Assembly: GCA_020629955.1 (NCBI GenBank)
Contig: JAHDCI010000041.1
Location: 1-34,640 of the forward strand
DNA length: 34,640 nucleotides
Direction of reading: 5' to 3'
From: Myxococcota bacterium
Lineage (GTDB): Bacteria; Myxococcota_A; Polyangia; Polyangiales; Houyiibacteriaceae
Of this stretch, positions 8,491 to 16,162 are shown in pieces (the stretch's first letter is position 1; every line of letters starts with the position of its first letter). The position numbers and the translations under genes are program-made. Under the pieces are notes generated by a model that worked only from the letters and a program-made list of their open reading frames with translations, was not told the DNA's origin and made no database searches.

Positions 8491-8673
8491 TCCTTTCCTG
8501 TCTGGCGTGGTTAGTGCGTGGTTCAAATCGCGAGAAGGGGCCTCTTCCCCCAGGAGCGCCGATCCGAGCCTCGCTCTTCCTTCGCTCTACTCGGCATGTC
8601 GTTCGCCTGTCGAAGCTCGCCTCGGCGCCCCTGACGAAAGATCATCCCTTCCATCGATCTGATCCCCGCATAA

Positions 8674-8811
8674 CAGGTTGGTGAAAAATGTCCGAAACCG
8701 CTTCCCGGCATGTTCACGCACTCAACCGCCATCCAATTCTCGCCAGTAATCGGACGTATCTGCGCACGCCAACATCCAACGAATCGAAATCGGTCCTTTT
8801 TCACCAGCCTG
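8674..8811. repeat. Long imperfect palindrome in a gene-free gap
   Basis: The gap 8456-8877 holds no convincing gene. Within it CAGGTTGGTGAAAAA (8674-8688) is matched by TTTTTCACCAGCCTG (8797-8811), 14 of 15 pairs plus one G-T. Weaker complementarity continues inward (CCGA, CG, TTC, ATGTT, CG blocks) for about 57 nt per arm. It could fold into a long interrupted hairpin: a structured RNA, or the decayed remains of an inverted element. A terminator hairpin lies just beyond at 8824-8855. Confidence 0.4.
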
Positions 8812-8813
8812 CC

Positions 8814-8855
8814 AAAACGAGGAAAGACCCCGAACGCCATCGCGTCCGAGGTCTT
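8814..8855 (-). terminator. Terminator after the small lipoprotein gene
   Basis: Stem AAGACCCCGAACGC (8824-8837) / GCGTCCGAGGTCTT (8842-8855): 14 continuous pairs including two G-T, loop of 4. On the minus strand it is followed by TCCTCGTTTT. It lies 22 nt beyond the stop at 8878. Confidence 0.65.
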
Positions 8856-8877
8856 CGTTTCGACAAACTGCCGGCCT

Positions 8878-9111
8878 CTATTGTTGCCTCCGCGCGCAGA
8901 CCAGCGTGCTTCCGCAGACCGTGATTTCGTAGCACTGCCCCGGTTCGTTGCAGCCTTGCAATGGCTCCTCTCCCGGCGGGCAATGCTCCGGCGGAAGCCC
9001 CGCGCATTGAGCGACGGCGGGGACCCTTCCGGCAGTCGAACTTGCTCCGCACGAGAACAGGAATGCTCCCAGGAGGAGTCCGGCGGCACTTCGATTAAGG
9101 AAGTGCACCAT
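8878..9111 (-). CDS. Small Cys-containing lipoprotein
   Basis: 77 aa. Signal peptide with lipobox LFSC (Cys21), then a short mature domain with six more cysteines (QCAGLPPEHCPPGEEPLQGC, GQCYEITVCGSTLVC), probably a small disulfide-bonded fold. The ATG at 9111 overlaps the end of the upstream Cys-rich lipoprotein gene by 17 nt in another frame, implying coupled translation and a shared job. An alternative ATG lies 9 nt upstream. The frame is open far further upstream, but that part is antisense-like shadow of the neighbour. Followed by a strong terminator. Function unknown. Confidence 0.7.
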   Translation of the reverse strand: MVHFLNRSAAGLLLGAFLFSCGASSTAGRVPAVAQCAGLPPEHCPPGEEPLQGCNEPGQCYEITVCGSTLVCARRQQ

Positions 9112-10846
9112 CACGCACATCGTTGGCGATGACGATCGCGGCGTCGCTTGAAGAAATCGTTGAGCGAAGCCCGCCACGACCGTCGGAGACCGGCGGGATG
9201 TTGCCGAGGATATAGACGGTTGTCGCCCGATCTTCCGCGCCGAGCCGGCTCGATTCGACCCGCAAGAATTCTCGGCTTGGGTCTCGGCCGGCACAATCGG
9301 TGCGGGCGTCGCTGGCATCGCTCGAGCTCAGGCTCGCATCACAGACAAAGGGCGGACAGAAGCGAATCGTATCTCCCGAAGAAAGCGGAACGTCATAGCT
9401 GCCGTTGACCGGCGGCCCCCCGGACGCATTGCCGATCGGTGCCGAGCGGAACTCTTCCTCATGTGCGGTAATGATGGACGCATTTGAGGTGAGATTCGTA
9501 ATGCGGTAGCCGCCGGTGTATTCGTCGCGGAAACGGAACCCATCTTCCTGGAAGACCACACCCTTCGGGGTACAGGGAACGCTCGGTAGTGAGCTTGATG
9601 GACTCGCCACCCAGTCGCAGTAGTCTTCGCCGCTATTGCTGGTGCAGTCACGAAGGAAGAACTCGTCGTACTCGACCAATACGGCGGTGAAGTAACGGTC
9701 CGCTGTTAGCTGGTCGACTCTTGCTGCGGGCGGCCCGACTTCGAGGGCAACGGCATCTGTGACAGCGCGAGCGCACGCTGCGGCGTCCGCCGTGCCGAAA
9801 ACCGACGCCACGCGAAGCGCGATTCCCGCGGGGACTTCGGTGTATTCCGCGCGAAGCTCGGAGGACGTCCCTCCGGCGATGCCCGGCGCCGACATCGCAA
9901 GGTAGGGTTCGTTCGAATCCGTCCCGTAAAGACAGATCGACTGCACGCCGGCGGGGCCCACCATCCACGCGTTCAGAAATCGCAGGCTGGCAGTGGCGCC
10001 GCGATGGGAGCGGAAGGAAACTGCGGGCGCTTCGCAGGCGCCATCTTCGCAGCTCTCGCCATCGTCGCAGGTGCCGCATTCACCGCCGCAACCGTCCGAG
10101 CCGCAGACCCGACCTTCACAGGCAGGCGCGCAGACGCATTGGCCACTCGCGTTGCAGGTCTCGTCGGAGCCGCACGACCCACAGGAGGCTCCGCAGACTG
10201 GATCGGCGCCGCATTCTCGCCCGCCGCACTCGGCCTCGCAGCCATCTTCGACGCAGTCGCCCTCGACACATCGTTCGCCATCACTGCAGCCCGGTCCGCA
10301 CTCGCCGCCACAGCCATCGCCGCCGCAGCTACGTCCGTCACACTCGGGGACGCAGATATCGTTCGGATCTCGTGGCCCACAGTCGAGACAATCCGTTCCC
10401 AGCGCGCAGACATCGTACAGCGCGCCGGTTCCACCGTCGTCGCATTCTCCGTCACCGGAGTACATGCAGGTCTCGGAGCAAAGTTCCTCCGTCTCCCCGC
10501 AACCTGCGAGGGTCTCCATGGAAAGTTGGCGCTCGCCGTCCACGCACTCGTATACGAGGTCGCTCGAACAGAAGAGGTCGCCGCATTCGACGTTTCCAGA
10601 CGGCGTCTCGCAGAAGCAGTCGCCGGGGATATCGCTATCCGGCGTCGATGTGTCTCCGGCGTTCGTGTCACGGCTCGCATCGGCCTCGACGCCGCCATCG
10701 GTCGTGCCGTCGTCGTCACCGCAGCCGGTCAACGCGAGAGTAAGTGCGATTGCGGAGAGGAGCGGGAACCTGCTCAAGCGTCTCCGCGTTTGGTGCGTCG
10801 GGATGCCGTGAAGAGCCACGGCAAGAGTTGATGTCGATTCCATCAT
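9095..10846 (-). CDS. Cysteine-repeat lipoprotein with a DUF4397-like domain
   Basis: 583 aa. Signal peptide, lipobox LTGC (Cys42), mature start CGDDDGTTDGG. Residues ~70-180 contain a Cys-rich section (GDCFCETPSGNVECGDLFC, GDGECDDGG). Then come three ~35-residue repeats of the form CxxxCxGRxCGxDGCGGxCGxCxxGExCxxGxC, a module common in myxobacterial surface proteins. The C-terminal ~300 residues begin RFLNAWMVGPAGVQSICLYG and include VPAGIALRVASVFG and LTADRYFTAVLVEYDEFF, resembling the DUF4397 beta-sandwich. Probably surface exposed and disulfide rich. The ORF extends upstream; I use the ATG at 10846, which gives a usable signal peptide, though the ATG at 10951 cannot be excluded. Overlaps the next gene by 17 nt. 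Confidence 0.82.
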   Translation of the reverse strand: MMESTSTLAVALHGIPTHQTRRRLSRFPLLSAIALTLALTGCGDDDGTTDGGVEADASRDTNAGDTSTPDSDIPGDCFCETPSGNVECGDLFCSSDLVYECVDGERQLSMETLAGCGETEELCSETCMYSGDGECDDGGTGALYDVCALGTDCLDCGPRDPNDICVPECDGRSCGGDGCGGECGPGCSDGERCVEGDCVEDGCEAECGGRECGADPVCGASCGSCGSDETCNASGQCVCAPACEGRVCGSDGCGGECGTCDDGESCEDGACEAPAVSFRSHRGATASLRFLNAWMVGPAGVQSICLYGTDSNEPYLAMSAPGIAGGTSSELRAEYTEVPAGIALRVASVFGTADAAACARAVTDAVALEVGPPAARVDQLTADRYFTAVLVEYDEFFLRDCTSNSGEDYCDWVASPSSSLPSVPCTPKGVVFQEDGFRFRDEYTGGYRITNLTSNASIITAHEEEFRSAPIGNASGGPPVNGSYDVPLSSGDTIRFCPPFVCDASLSSSDASDARTDCAGRDPSREFLRVESSRLGAEDRATTVYILGNIPPVSDGRGGLRSTISSSDAAIVIANDVRDGALP

Positions 10847-10971
10847 GGGGGTGCGTATTCCTGAGACTTGAACGTTCAAGCCTTTGCTGATGCTCGCGTC
10901 GCGAGCGTAAAAAAGAGAAGTGGCCACGGAGACCACTCGTACCCAACGCATTACTCTTCAACAACTTACAG

Positions 10972-10987
10972 CGGTTCGAATTAACCG
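10972..10987. promoter_or_regulatory. Short palindrome upstream of the Cys-repeat lipoprotein gene
   Basis: CGGTT-CGAATT-AACCG, perfect 5-bp arms, inside the 232-nt gap between the regulator and lipoprotein genes. It could be an operator, perhaps for the adjacent winged-helix regulator; no direct support. Confidence 0.2.
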
Positions 10988-11050
10988 AGGATTATGTGCA
11001 AAACCCTCGCCTCGCCAAGCAGGTTTCGGCAGCTAAAGATTGGAATTGAA

Positions 11051-11070
11051 AAGGGATATTTGAAACCCTT
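11051..11070 (-). terminator. Weak terminator after the STAND regulator gene
   Basis: AAGGG / CCCTT arms with a 10-nt A/T-rich loop, 9-28 nt past the stop at 11079; on the minus strand followed by TTCAATT. Short stem. Confidence 0.35.
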
Positions 11071-11078
11071 GAGACCCG

Positions 11079-13754
11079 TCACGAGTTGCTCTGATGAGGG
11101 TCTTTGACCCAGACGATCTCCAGATCGGGGCAGAGAAAATATCCGTGGTTGTTCCGCTCGATCAGCTCGGGCAGGTCTCCGCGCAACTGAGAGAGCGCGA
11201 CGTTGAGACGATTCTTTGCGGACTGTGGGGTAACCCTTTCGCCGGGCCAGGCCTCCTCGATGAGCGAAGCGCCGTCGACGGGCGCGCCCGAACGTTCGTA
11301 CTCGAAGAGAAGTCGCTGAAGGATGCGGCGCGGGGCGGAGCGATGACCGACTCGGATCGTCGCGGACCAGGGCGCGCGAACCCATTGCACATCCGCGGTG
11401 AGTACAAATGCGGCCGGGTCGTGGTGAGGAAGGCGCGGCGCTCCCGAAAGTTCGTCGACACGGTTGCGGCAGACGCGATGCTGTGCCCGGTGCCCGATGG
11501 AATGCCGAATAATGCCGGCCTTTGCGGCGGTGATTCGGCGCAGCTCGTTCGCCTTCTCTCCCGGGTCGGATTCCGGCGTGAGCTGGAGATAGAAGTCGGC
11601 GAGTGCGCGGCTTAGCTCGAGAGCGTCGGTATCAAATAGATTTTCTCCGAGTGCCTCTCCGCCGGCCATCGCGGCGAGATGGAGTGCCACCTCAGCCACC
11701 TCGAGATACCCCTGCTCCGTCAGCTGTTTCGCGGCTCCGGTGGCGAGTTCTCGCGCAGTGGTTTCGTTTCCAAGCAGGAGAAGCGCCAGCGCGAGGAAGA
11801 TCTCATAGTTCGAGGTAAAGGAGGCGCCGTGCCGGAGAAAAGTGCGGCGAGCGGCCTGCAGCGCATCGACGGCGTCTCTTGCGCGGTCTTCATCGATGCG
11901 GACCATCCCCTCGATGCTCAGCGCGATCGCTTCAAAGATGGGCCAACACTGTTTGGAAGCGTCTCGATCGAGAACCCGTAGCGTTTCGCGCACCGCTTGA
12001 TGGTCGCCGCCTTCAAGCTGGAAGGTCGCGAGGTTCGCGAGCGTTGGTAAGGCCGAGCGCGGATGTTCGATACGCCGTCGAATCTCCGCGCTCCGCATCG
12101 CCTCGGCGATCGCTTCCTCGATCTGATAGCGGCTGGCGGCGAGCGCTGCCCGGTTGTTTCGAATCGCAGCTTCGGTCGCGAGGTCGCCCCGCTGCATCGC
12201 TGCATCGAGTGCTTCGCGGCTGCTCGCATAAGCGGCCTTTCGGTCTCCGAGATGACCGCAGACAAAGCCGCGCATTCCCATTGCTTCCATCCAGGTGCGG
12301 GAACCGGAGGTTGCCCGCTCGAGACAGCGATCAAGGGCTTCGAGAGCTTTTCGGAGTTCGCCGCCCCGCATCGCAATCTCGGCTTTGCGCAAGGACGCCG
12401 CGGCCTGTTCCTCATCGCTTCTGGCGAGAGTCATTGCCGACTCGGTGTCACGCAGACCATCCGCGGTATTCCCGTAGGAGGCGACTCTCGCTTGACCGAG
12501 CCAGGCGGCGCTCTGCTGTTTCAGTGGGAGAGTCTCGAACTCTTTGAGCGCGATGAGCTCTTTGAGCCTTCCTAGGCCGAGCTGGTGTTCCCCGATCACG
12601 GCCGAACGTTCCTCAAGGGCGAGCACTGCGCTGAGGCGCAGCTCAAGCGGAGCATCCGATTTCGAGAGCGCGAGCAAGGAGGGCTCAAGGTGGTCGAGGG
12701 CGCGCTGTGCTTTGGGAGATTCCGCTCCTCGAAGCCGGTCCACTTCGAGCCATGCCACGCCGAGGAGCCACTTTGCGTGACGGCGCCGAAACTCCGGAAC
12801 TTCGGCGTGCGCGCGCAATGCCAAGTCTCGAATAAAGGTAAAGACTCGATAACGGCTCTCTCCCGCATACTGTGACACCTGGATCAAGGAACGGTCACAT
12901 AAGCGATCGATCTCATCCAGGAGGTCTTGCGGGGTGAGCGCATCGCCGGTGGTTTCCTCAAGTTCCGCAAAGCCAAAGGCGTGTTCAAAAAGTGAGGCTT
13001 GGGTGAGCACTCGCTGCGTCCGCTCAGGGAGTTGCGACCAAATCGATTCGAGCAGATGGTCGAGCCGTCGTTCGCCGTGCGGCGAAGAAAGGAAGCTCAA
13101 CCGATCATCGAGGAAGCGAAGAGCGGTCTTGAGATCGATCGTTCGAAGGCGTCCCGCGGCGAGTTCGATCGCCAGAGGAATCCCTCCGAGCGAGGCGAGG
13201 AGGTCGGCTGTTGCCTCGGTTTGCAGGAGCGCCTCGGCACGTTCTCCGAGTCGCTCGCGAAGGAGCTGCAGCGCGTCGCTTTCTGAGAGAGCTTCGAGCT
13301 CGACCAGAGTCTCCGCGGGATGCCGAAGCCTGCGCCGCGTCGAGATGAGGAGCCGCATCCTCGGCGCTTCGCCAAGCAAGTTGCTCAACGCATTTGCGGC
13401 GGCGTTTTCCTCCAGGTCGAGGCCGTCGAGGACCAGCAGGAGCTCATCGACCGAAGCGAGTTTCTTATGGAGCCGCGGCCACACATCTTTCGCTCCTCGA
13501 CCGAGACGAAGCCCGCATCGCTTCGCCAACCCGAGGGCAAGAGACAGGCTGCTTTCGTAGGCTTCGCAATCGAGGGAGATCACCTCTCGATCGGTCTGAG
13601 CCTGATATTCGGCCGCGAGGCGGGACTTTCCGACTCCGGGTGGGCCTACGATCGTGACCCAACGCGCGCCCGTTTCGAAGCGCTTCTCGAGCGTTCGAAG
13701 CTCGGCTTTCCGGCCGACAAAGCTCGAAAGAAAGCTGGTGATGGGGGAGGGCAT
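11079..13754 (-). CDS. STAND-type ATPase transcriptional regulator with TPR-like repeats and C-terminal winged helix
   Basis: 891 aa, cytoplasmic. N-terminal nucleotide-binding module: TSFLSSFVGRKAELRTLEKR (6-25), Walker A GPPGVGKS (37-44), Walker B LLLVLDGLD (105-113), LLISTRRRL sensor strand and LGGIPLAIELAAGRL (the GLPL-like motif). The middle ~400 residues are helical TPR-like repeats, expected to sense a ligand or partner. The last ~100 residues (RRILQRLLFEYERSG, LIEEAWPGERVTPQSAKNRL, VALSQLRGDL, NNHGYFLCPD) form an OmpR/SARP-type winged helix. AfsR-like proteins carry this domain at the N-terminus, so the order is reversed. The frame is open to a GTG at 13922, but that GTG lies directly after a terminator; the Met at 13754 leaves room for a promoter. 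Target genes unknown; the lipoprotein genes downstream are candidates. Confidence 0.88.
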   Translation of the reverse strand: MPSPITSFLSSFVGRKAELRTLEKRFETGARWVTIVGPPGVGKSRLAAEYQAQTDREVISLDCEAYESSLSLALGLAKRCGLRLGRGAKDVWPRLHKKLASVDELLLVLDGLDLEENAAANALSNLLGEAPRMRLLISTRRRLRHPAETLVELEALSESDALQLLRERLGERAEALLQTEATADLLASLGGIPLAIELAAGRLRTIDLKTALRFLDDRLSFLSSPHGERRLDHLLESIWSQLPERTQRVLTQASLFEHAFGFAELEETTGDALTPQDLLDEIDRLCDRSLIQVSQYAGESRYRVFTFIRDLALRAHAEVPEFRRRHAKWLLGVAWLEVDRLRGAESPKAQRALDHLEPSLLALSKSDAPLELRLSAVLALEERSAVIGEHQLGLGRLKELIALKEFETLPLKQQSAAWLGQARVASYGNTADGLRDTESAMTLARSDEEQAAASLRKAEIAMRGGELRKALEALDRCLERATSGSRTWMEAMGMRGFVCGHLGDRKAAYASSREALDAAMQRGDLATEAAIRNNRAALAASRYQIEEAIAEAMRSAEIRRRIEHPRSALPTLANLATFQLEGGDHQAVRETLRVLDRDASKQCWPIFEAIALSIEGMVRIDEDRARDAVDALQAARRTFLRHGASFTSNYEIFLALALLLLGNETTARELATGAAKQLTEQGYLEVAEVALHLAAMAGGEALGENLFDTDALELSRALADFYLQLTPESDPGEKANELRRITAAKAGIIRHSIGHRAQHRVCRNRVDELSGAPRLPHHDPAAFVLTADVQWVRAPWSATIRVGHRSAPRRILQRLLFEYERSGAPVDGASLIEEAWPGERVTPQSAKNRLNVALSQLRGDLPELIERNNHGYFLCPDLEIVWVKDPHQSNS

Positions 13755-13928
13755 AGGTTGGAGCGGCTCCAAAACCGAGCTTCTTTCTTCACATAAATTG
13801 CCAATCGATCCAAGGAGCAAATCGCTCAGCGGGTTCGCGAGGGAACTCAGACGATGCGTGAGCAGACCGAGCCTGCTCGCGAGGATTTGGGTTTCCGCAG
13901 CGCAGACGCAGCCTCTGTTCACGCAACG

Positions 13929-13958
13929 AAAAACGCCCGGGCGGTGACCGTCCGGGCG
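13929..13958 (-). terminator. Strong terminator after boxB
   Basis: CGCCCGGGCG / CGTCCGGGCG, 10 pairs with one G-T, loop GTGAC; on the minus strand followed by TTTTTCGTT. It lies 20 nt beyond the boxB stop and separates boxB from the regulator gene. Confidence 0.8.
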
Positions 13959-13977
13959 TCTTTCAAGGTGCTTCTTT

Positions 13978-15393
13978 TCAGCCCTTGAACTTTACGTATT
14001 CGTAGTCGACGGGCGTTCCCTTCACGCCCTTCGCAGGTGGGGCGATCCACGGCGCCATCTTCCCCGGCTCGTACACCGGCTGCATGACGGATCGCACGTA
14101 GTCACGGTCTTCCTGCGTTGGGAGCCAGACCGCTCGGTTCTTCTCGAACTCGGAGTCGCTGATCAACTCGCCCTCGGGCGAGAAGCAGAAGTCGGCGTAC
14201 ATGCCCATCGCGCGGTTGAAGCGACGGCTCGGAATTTTCAGCTCGAAGCCCGTGAGACCGGCTTTGGCGATTGTCTTATTCCACCGGGCGCAGGCTCGCT
14301 CACAATCCGTGACGTAGTCGTCCCGAAGGACTTCGTTCATCGCGTTGCGGAGCGGGATCTCGGTCGATCGAACGGCGCCCTGCTCGATGGTGGGCATCGC
14401 GTAGACTTCGTTGAGGCCATCGTGGCGCTCATACTTCTTGTGCTCGTGGTGGCGGCCCTTGAGGCCGATCGCGAAGTAGTCCGCTGCGTTGCTGCTGATC
14501 TCGCCTCCGAAGAGTTCGACTGCGCTCGAGAACCAGAAGTTGATCCACTTTTGAATCGTCGGGAGGTCGATGGCTCCCTGCGCTCGTGCGTCGTTATTCG
14601 GATCGGCGAGCGTCGCTTCCGCTGCGCGCTGCACGATGCGATTCACGCCCGTCTCCCCGACAAAGAGATGGAAGGCTTCCTCGGTCAGCATGAACTGCGT
14701 GGCGCGCGCGAGCGGGTCAAAGCCGGACTCGGAAAGGGCAGACAGCTGATACTTCCCGTCGCGGTCCGTGAACATGGCGAACATGAAGAACGAGAGCCAC
14801 TCATCCGTGCGCTCGTTAAACGTGTTTAGAATCCGCGGGCGGTCGACGTCGCCGGAGCGGCGCTGCAGAAGTGCTTCCGCCTCCTCGCGACCATCTCGTC
14901 CGAAGTATTGATGGAGAAGATGAACCATCGCCCAGAGGTGGCGGCCCTCTTCGACATTGACCTGGAAGAGGTTGCGGAGGTCGTAAAGCGACGGTGCGGT
15001 CTTCCCGAGGAGACGTTGCTGCTCAACGCTCGCGGGCTCCGTATCTGCCTGGGTGACGATAATTCGGCGCAGGAGGCCACGGAATTCACCTGGCACCTCG
15101 TCCCAAACCTTCTGGTTGGGATTGTCCCCGAACCCGATCGTCCGTTCGCCTTCGCGCGGCGTAAGGAAGATGCCCCAGCGGTAGTCCGGCATCCGAACGT
15201 AGTCGTAATGTGCCCAGCCTCCCGCGTCGACGCTGATCGCGGTTCGAAGCCAGATATCATCTTCCTGGAATCCTTCCGGACCCATGTCCCGCCACCAGTC
15301 GAGAAAGTTTGGCTGCCACTTTTCGAGGGCACGTAGCAGCTTGCGATCGCTGCCAAGGTCGACGTTGTTCGGGATGGAGTCGGTCAAGGACAT
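13978..15393 (-). CDS. boxB: Benzoyl-CoA 2,3-epoxidase oxygenase subunit BoxB
   Basis: Diiron enzyme that, with reductase BoxA, forms 2,3-epoxybenzoyl-CoA from benzoyl-CoA, O2 and NADPH in the aerobic hybrid benzoate pathway. 471 aa, the usual BoxB length. Family signatures: WGIFLTPREGERTIGFGD, SVEQQRLLGKTAPSLYDLRN, FQVNVEEGRHLWAMV with the ligand pair E149/H152, and FMLTEEAFHLFVGETGV with E239/H242; further ligands are expected around E119 and D/E near 210. It is cytosolic. The other box genes (boxA, boxC, benzoate-CoA ligase) are absent from this window, so the gene is an orphan here. The ATG has no Shine-Dalgarno, but TACGTT lies 6 nt upstream. A strong terminator follows. Very confident of the family; the substrate could differ from benzoyl-CoA. 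Confidence 0.95.
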   Translation of the reverse strand: MSLTDSIPNNVDLGSDRKLLRALEKWQPNFLDWWRDMGPEGFQEDDIWLRTAISVDAGGWAHYDYVRMPDYRWGIFLTPREGERTIGFGDNPNQKVWDEVPGEFRGLLRRIIVTQADTEPASVEQQRLLGKTAPSLYDLRNLFQVNVEEGRHLWAMVHLLHQYFGRDGREEAEALLQRRSGDVDRPRILNTFNERTDEWLSFFMFAMFTDRDGKYQLSALSESGFDPLARATQFMLTEEAFHLFVGETGVNRIVQRAAEATLADPNNDARAQGAIDLPTIQKWINFWFSSAVELFGGEISSNAADYFAIGLKGRHHEHKKYERHDGLNEVYAMPTIEQGAVRSTEIPLRNAMNEVLRDDYVTDCERACARWNKTIAKAGLTGFELKIPSRRFNRAMGMYADFCFSPEGELISDSEFEKNRAVWLPTQEDRDYVRSVMQPVYEPGKMAPWIAPPAKGVKGTPVDYEYVKFKG

Positions 15394-15399
15394 GGCTGC

Positions 15400-15405
15400 A
15401 ACGTA
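15400..15405 (-). promoter_or_regulatory. Candidate -10 box (leaderless start) of boxB
   Basis: TACGTT on the minus strand, 6 nt before the boxB ATG. The 86-nt divergent region 15394-15479 must also hold the promoter of the plus-strand cassette. Confidence 0.45.
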
Positions 15406-15468
15406 TCTCGGAGATCGGGAAACGCCCAGTGTGACGCCTCACTGTGTGCCGGCTCACAAAAATTCTGG

Positions 15469-15474
15469 TACGGT
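15469..15474 (+). promoter_or_regulatory. Candidate -10 box (leaderless start) of the lipoprotein/oxygenase cassette
   Basis: TACGGT 5 nt before the ATG at 15480; GTGCCG sits 17 nt upstream as a weak -35. No Shine-Dalgarno. Confidence 0.45.
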
Positions 15475-15479
15475 CGTGC

Positions 15480-15710
15480 ATGGCTTTGACGAAAAAACCG
15501 GGGCGACCGCTCATCGCGGCGACCCTTCTGATCGGGACCCTCGCGTCCGGTTGTGGGGACGATGACTCTGTCGAACTCGACGCCGCGGTCGAGGCGGGCC
15601 CAGACGCGATCCCGCCGATGGCCGGTATGCTCGACGCGGGCGTCGAAGATGCGAGCGTTGAGCTCGACGCACAACCGCCGATGCCTCCGCAAGCGGACGG
15701 CGGTTCCTAA
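15480..15710 (+). CDS. Small Asp/Pro/Met-rich lipoprotein, first gene of the cassette
   Basis: 76 aa. The N-terminus MALTKKPGRPLIAATLLIG is a signal peptide with lipobox ASGC (Cys25). The mature part is a ~50-residue acidic, disordered-looking chain (CGDDDSVELDAAVE...) with IPPMAGMLDAG and QPPMPPQADGG segments and no predicted fold. Its start closely resembles that of the next gene (MALSKKP), so the two are probably diverged duplicates. Its TAA overlaps the next ATG by one base (TAATG), implying translational coupling. The protein could be a spacer-type lipoprotein or a substrate for the oxygenase encoded third; no function is established. Confidence 0.75.
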   Translation: MALTKKPGRPLIAATLLIGTLASGCGDDDSVELDAAVEAGPDAIPPMAGMLDAGVEDASVELDAQPPMPPQADGGS

Positions 15711-16162
15711 TGGCGCTTTCGAAGAAACCGAAGTCTGCGCTCTTTGCTGTTGGAGTGGTCGCTGCGGCGGCCAGCGGTGCGTGCAACGAAGATATTCCGC
15801 CGATGGCTCCTCCTCAGCCTGACGCAGAAATCCCCGATACCGGCCCCGATAGCCCCATGCCTCCTCCGCAGCCGGACGCGATGCCTCCGATGCAGATGAT
15901 GCTCGACTCGGGGCCCGAAGATAGCGGGCCGATGCCGGACGTTGGATTCGAAGACGCGGGCAATGAAGACGCGATGGCGCCCATGGTCGACGCCGGCGGT
16001 CCAGACGATGCAGACGTTCCGCCAATGGTAGAGCCCGACGACGCGGGGACAGGCGATGCTGGGACAGGTGACGCCGGTGAGATGGATGCCGCTCCCGATG
16101 GGGAGATCCCACCGATGCCACCGCCTCCACCGATGCCGCCGCCTCCGATGCCGGAGCCGTGA
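15710..16162 (+). CDS. Low-complexity Asp/Pro/Met-rich lipoprotein, second gene of the cassette
   Basis: 150 aa. Signal peptide MALSKKPKSALFAVGVV with lipobox SGAC (Cys25). The mature chain is made almost only of D, P, M, G, A and E. Recurring units are PPM (IPPMAPP, AMPPMQMM, VPPMVEP, IPPMPPPP), DAG/DSG (MLDSGPEDSG, FEDAGNED, VDAGGPDDAD) and a tandem GTGDAGTGDAG. It ends in a Pro/Met run. Expected to be an extended, acidic surface chain; Met clusters could bind Cu(I) and Asp clusters divalent cations, but this is speculation. Its TGA overlaps the GTG start of the 2OG-oxygenase gene (GTGA), so the two proteins are made together. Confidence 0.78.
   Translation: MALSKKPKSALFAVGVVAAAASGACNEDIPPMAPPQPDAEIPDTGPDSPMPPPQPDAMPPMQMMLDSGPEDSGPMPDVGFEDAGNEDAMAPMVDAGGPDDADVPPMVEPDDAGTGDAGTGDAGEMDAAPDGEIPPMPPPPPMPPPPMPEP

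Noticed and set aside
8523..9089. Minus-strand frame of 188 codons across the gap and the small lipoprotein gene
   Set aside because: No domain, overlaps the terminator and the palindrome, and conflicts with the lipoprotein frame that has a clear lipobox.
9993..10831. Two long plus-strand frames (about 275 codons each) over the Cys-repeat lipoprotein gene
   Set aside because: The Ser/Pro/Gln- and Ala-rich translations are what the complement of the Cys/Gly repeats gives; the minus-strand gene has signal peptide, lipobox and repeats.
13755..13922. N-terminal extension of the STAND regulator to the GTG at 13922
   Set aside because: The GTG lies directly behind the boxB terminator, leaving no place for a promoter, and the extra 56 residues show no family feature.
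15780..16160. Possible CRISPR-like or minisatellite repeat in the Pro/Met/Asp-rich gene
   Set aside because: The DNA repeats are short, irregular and in frame; they reflect the low-complexity protein, not an array with spacers.
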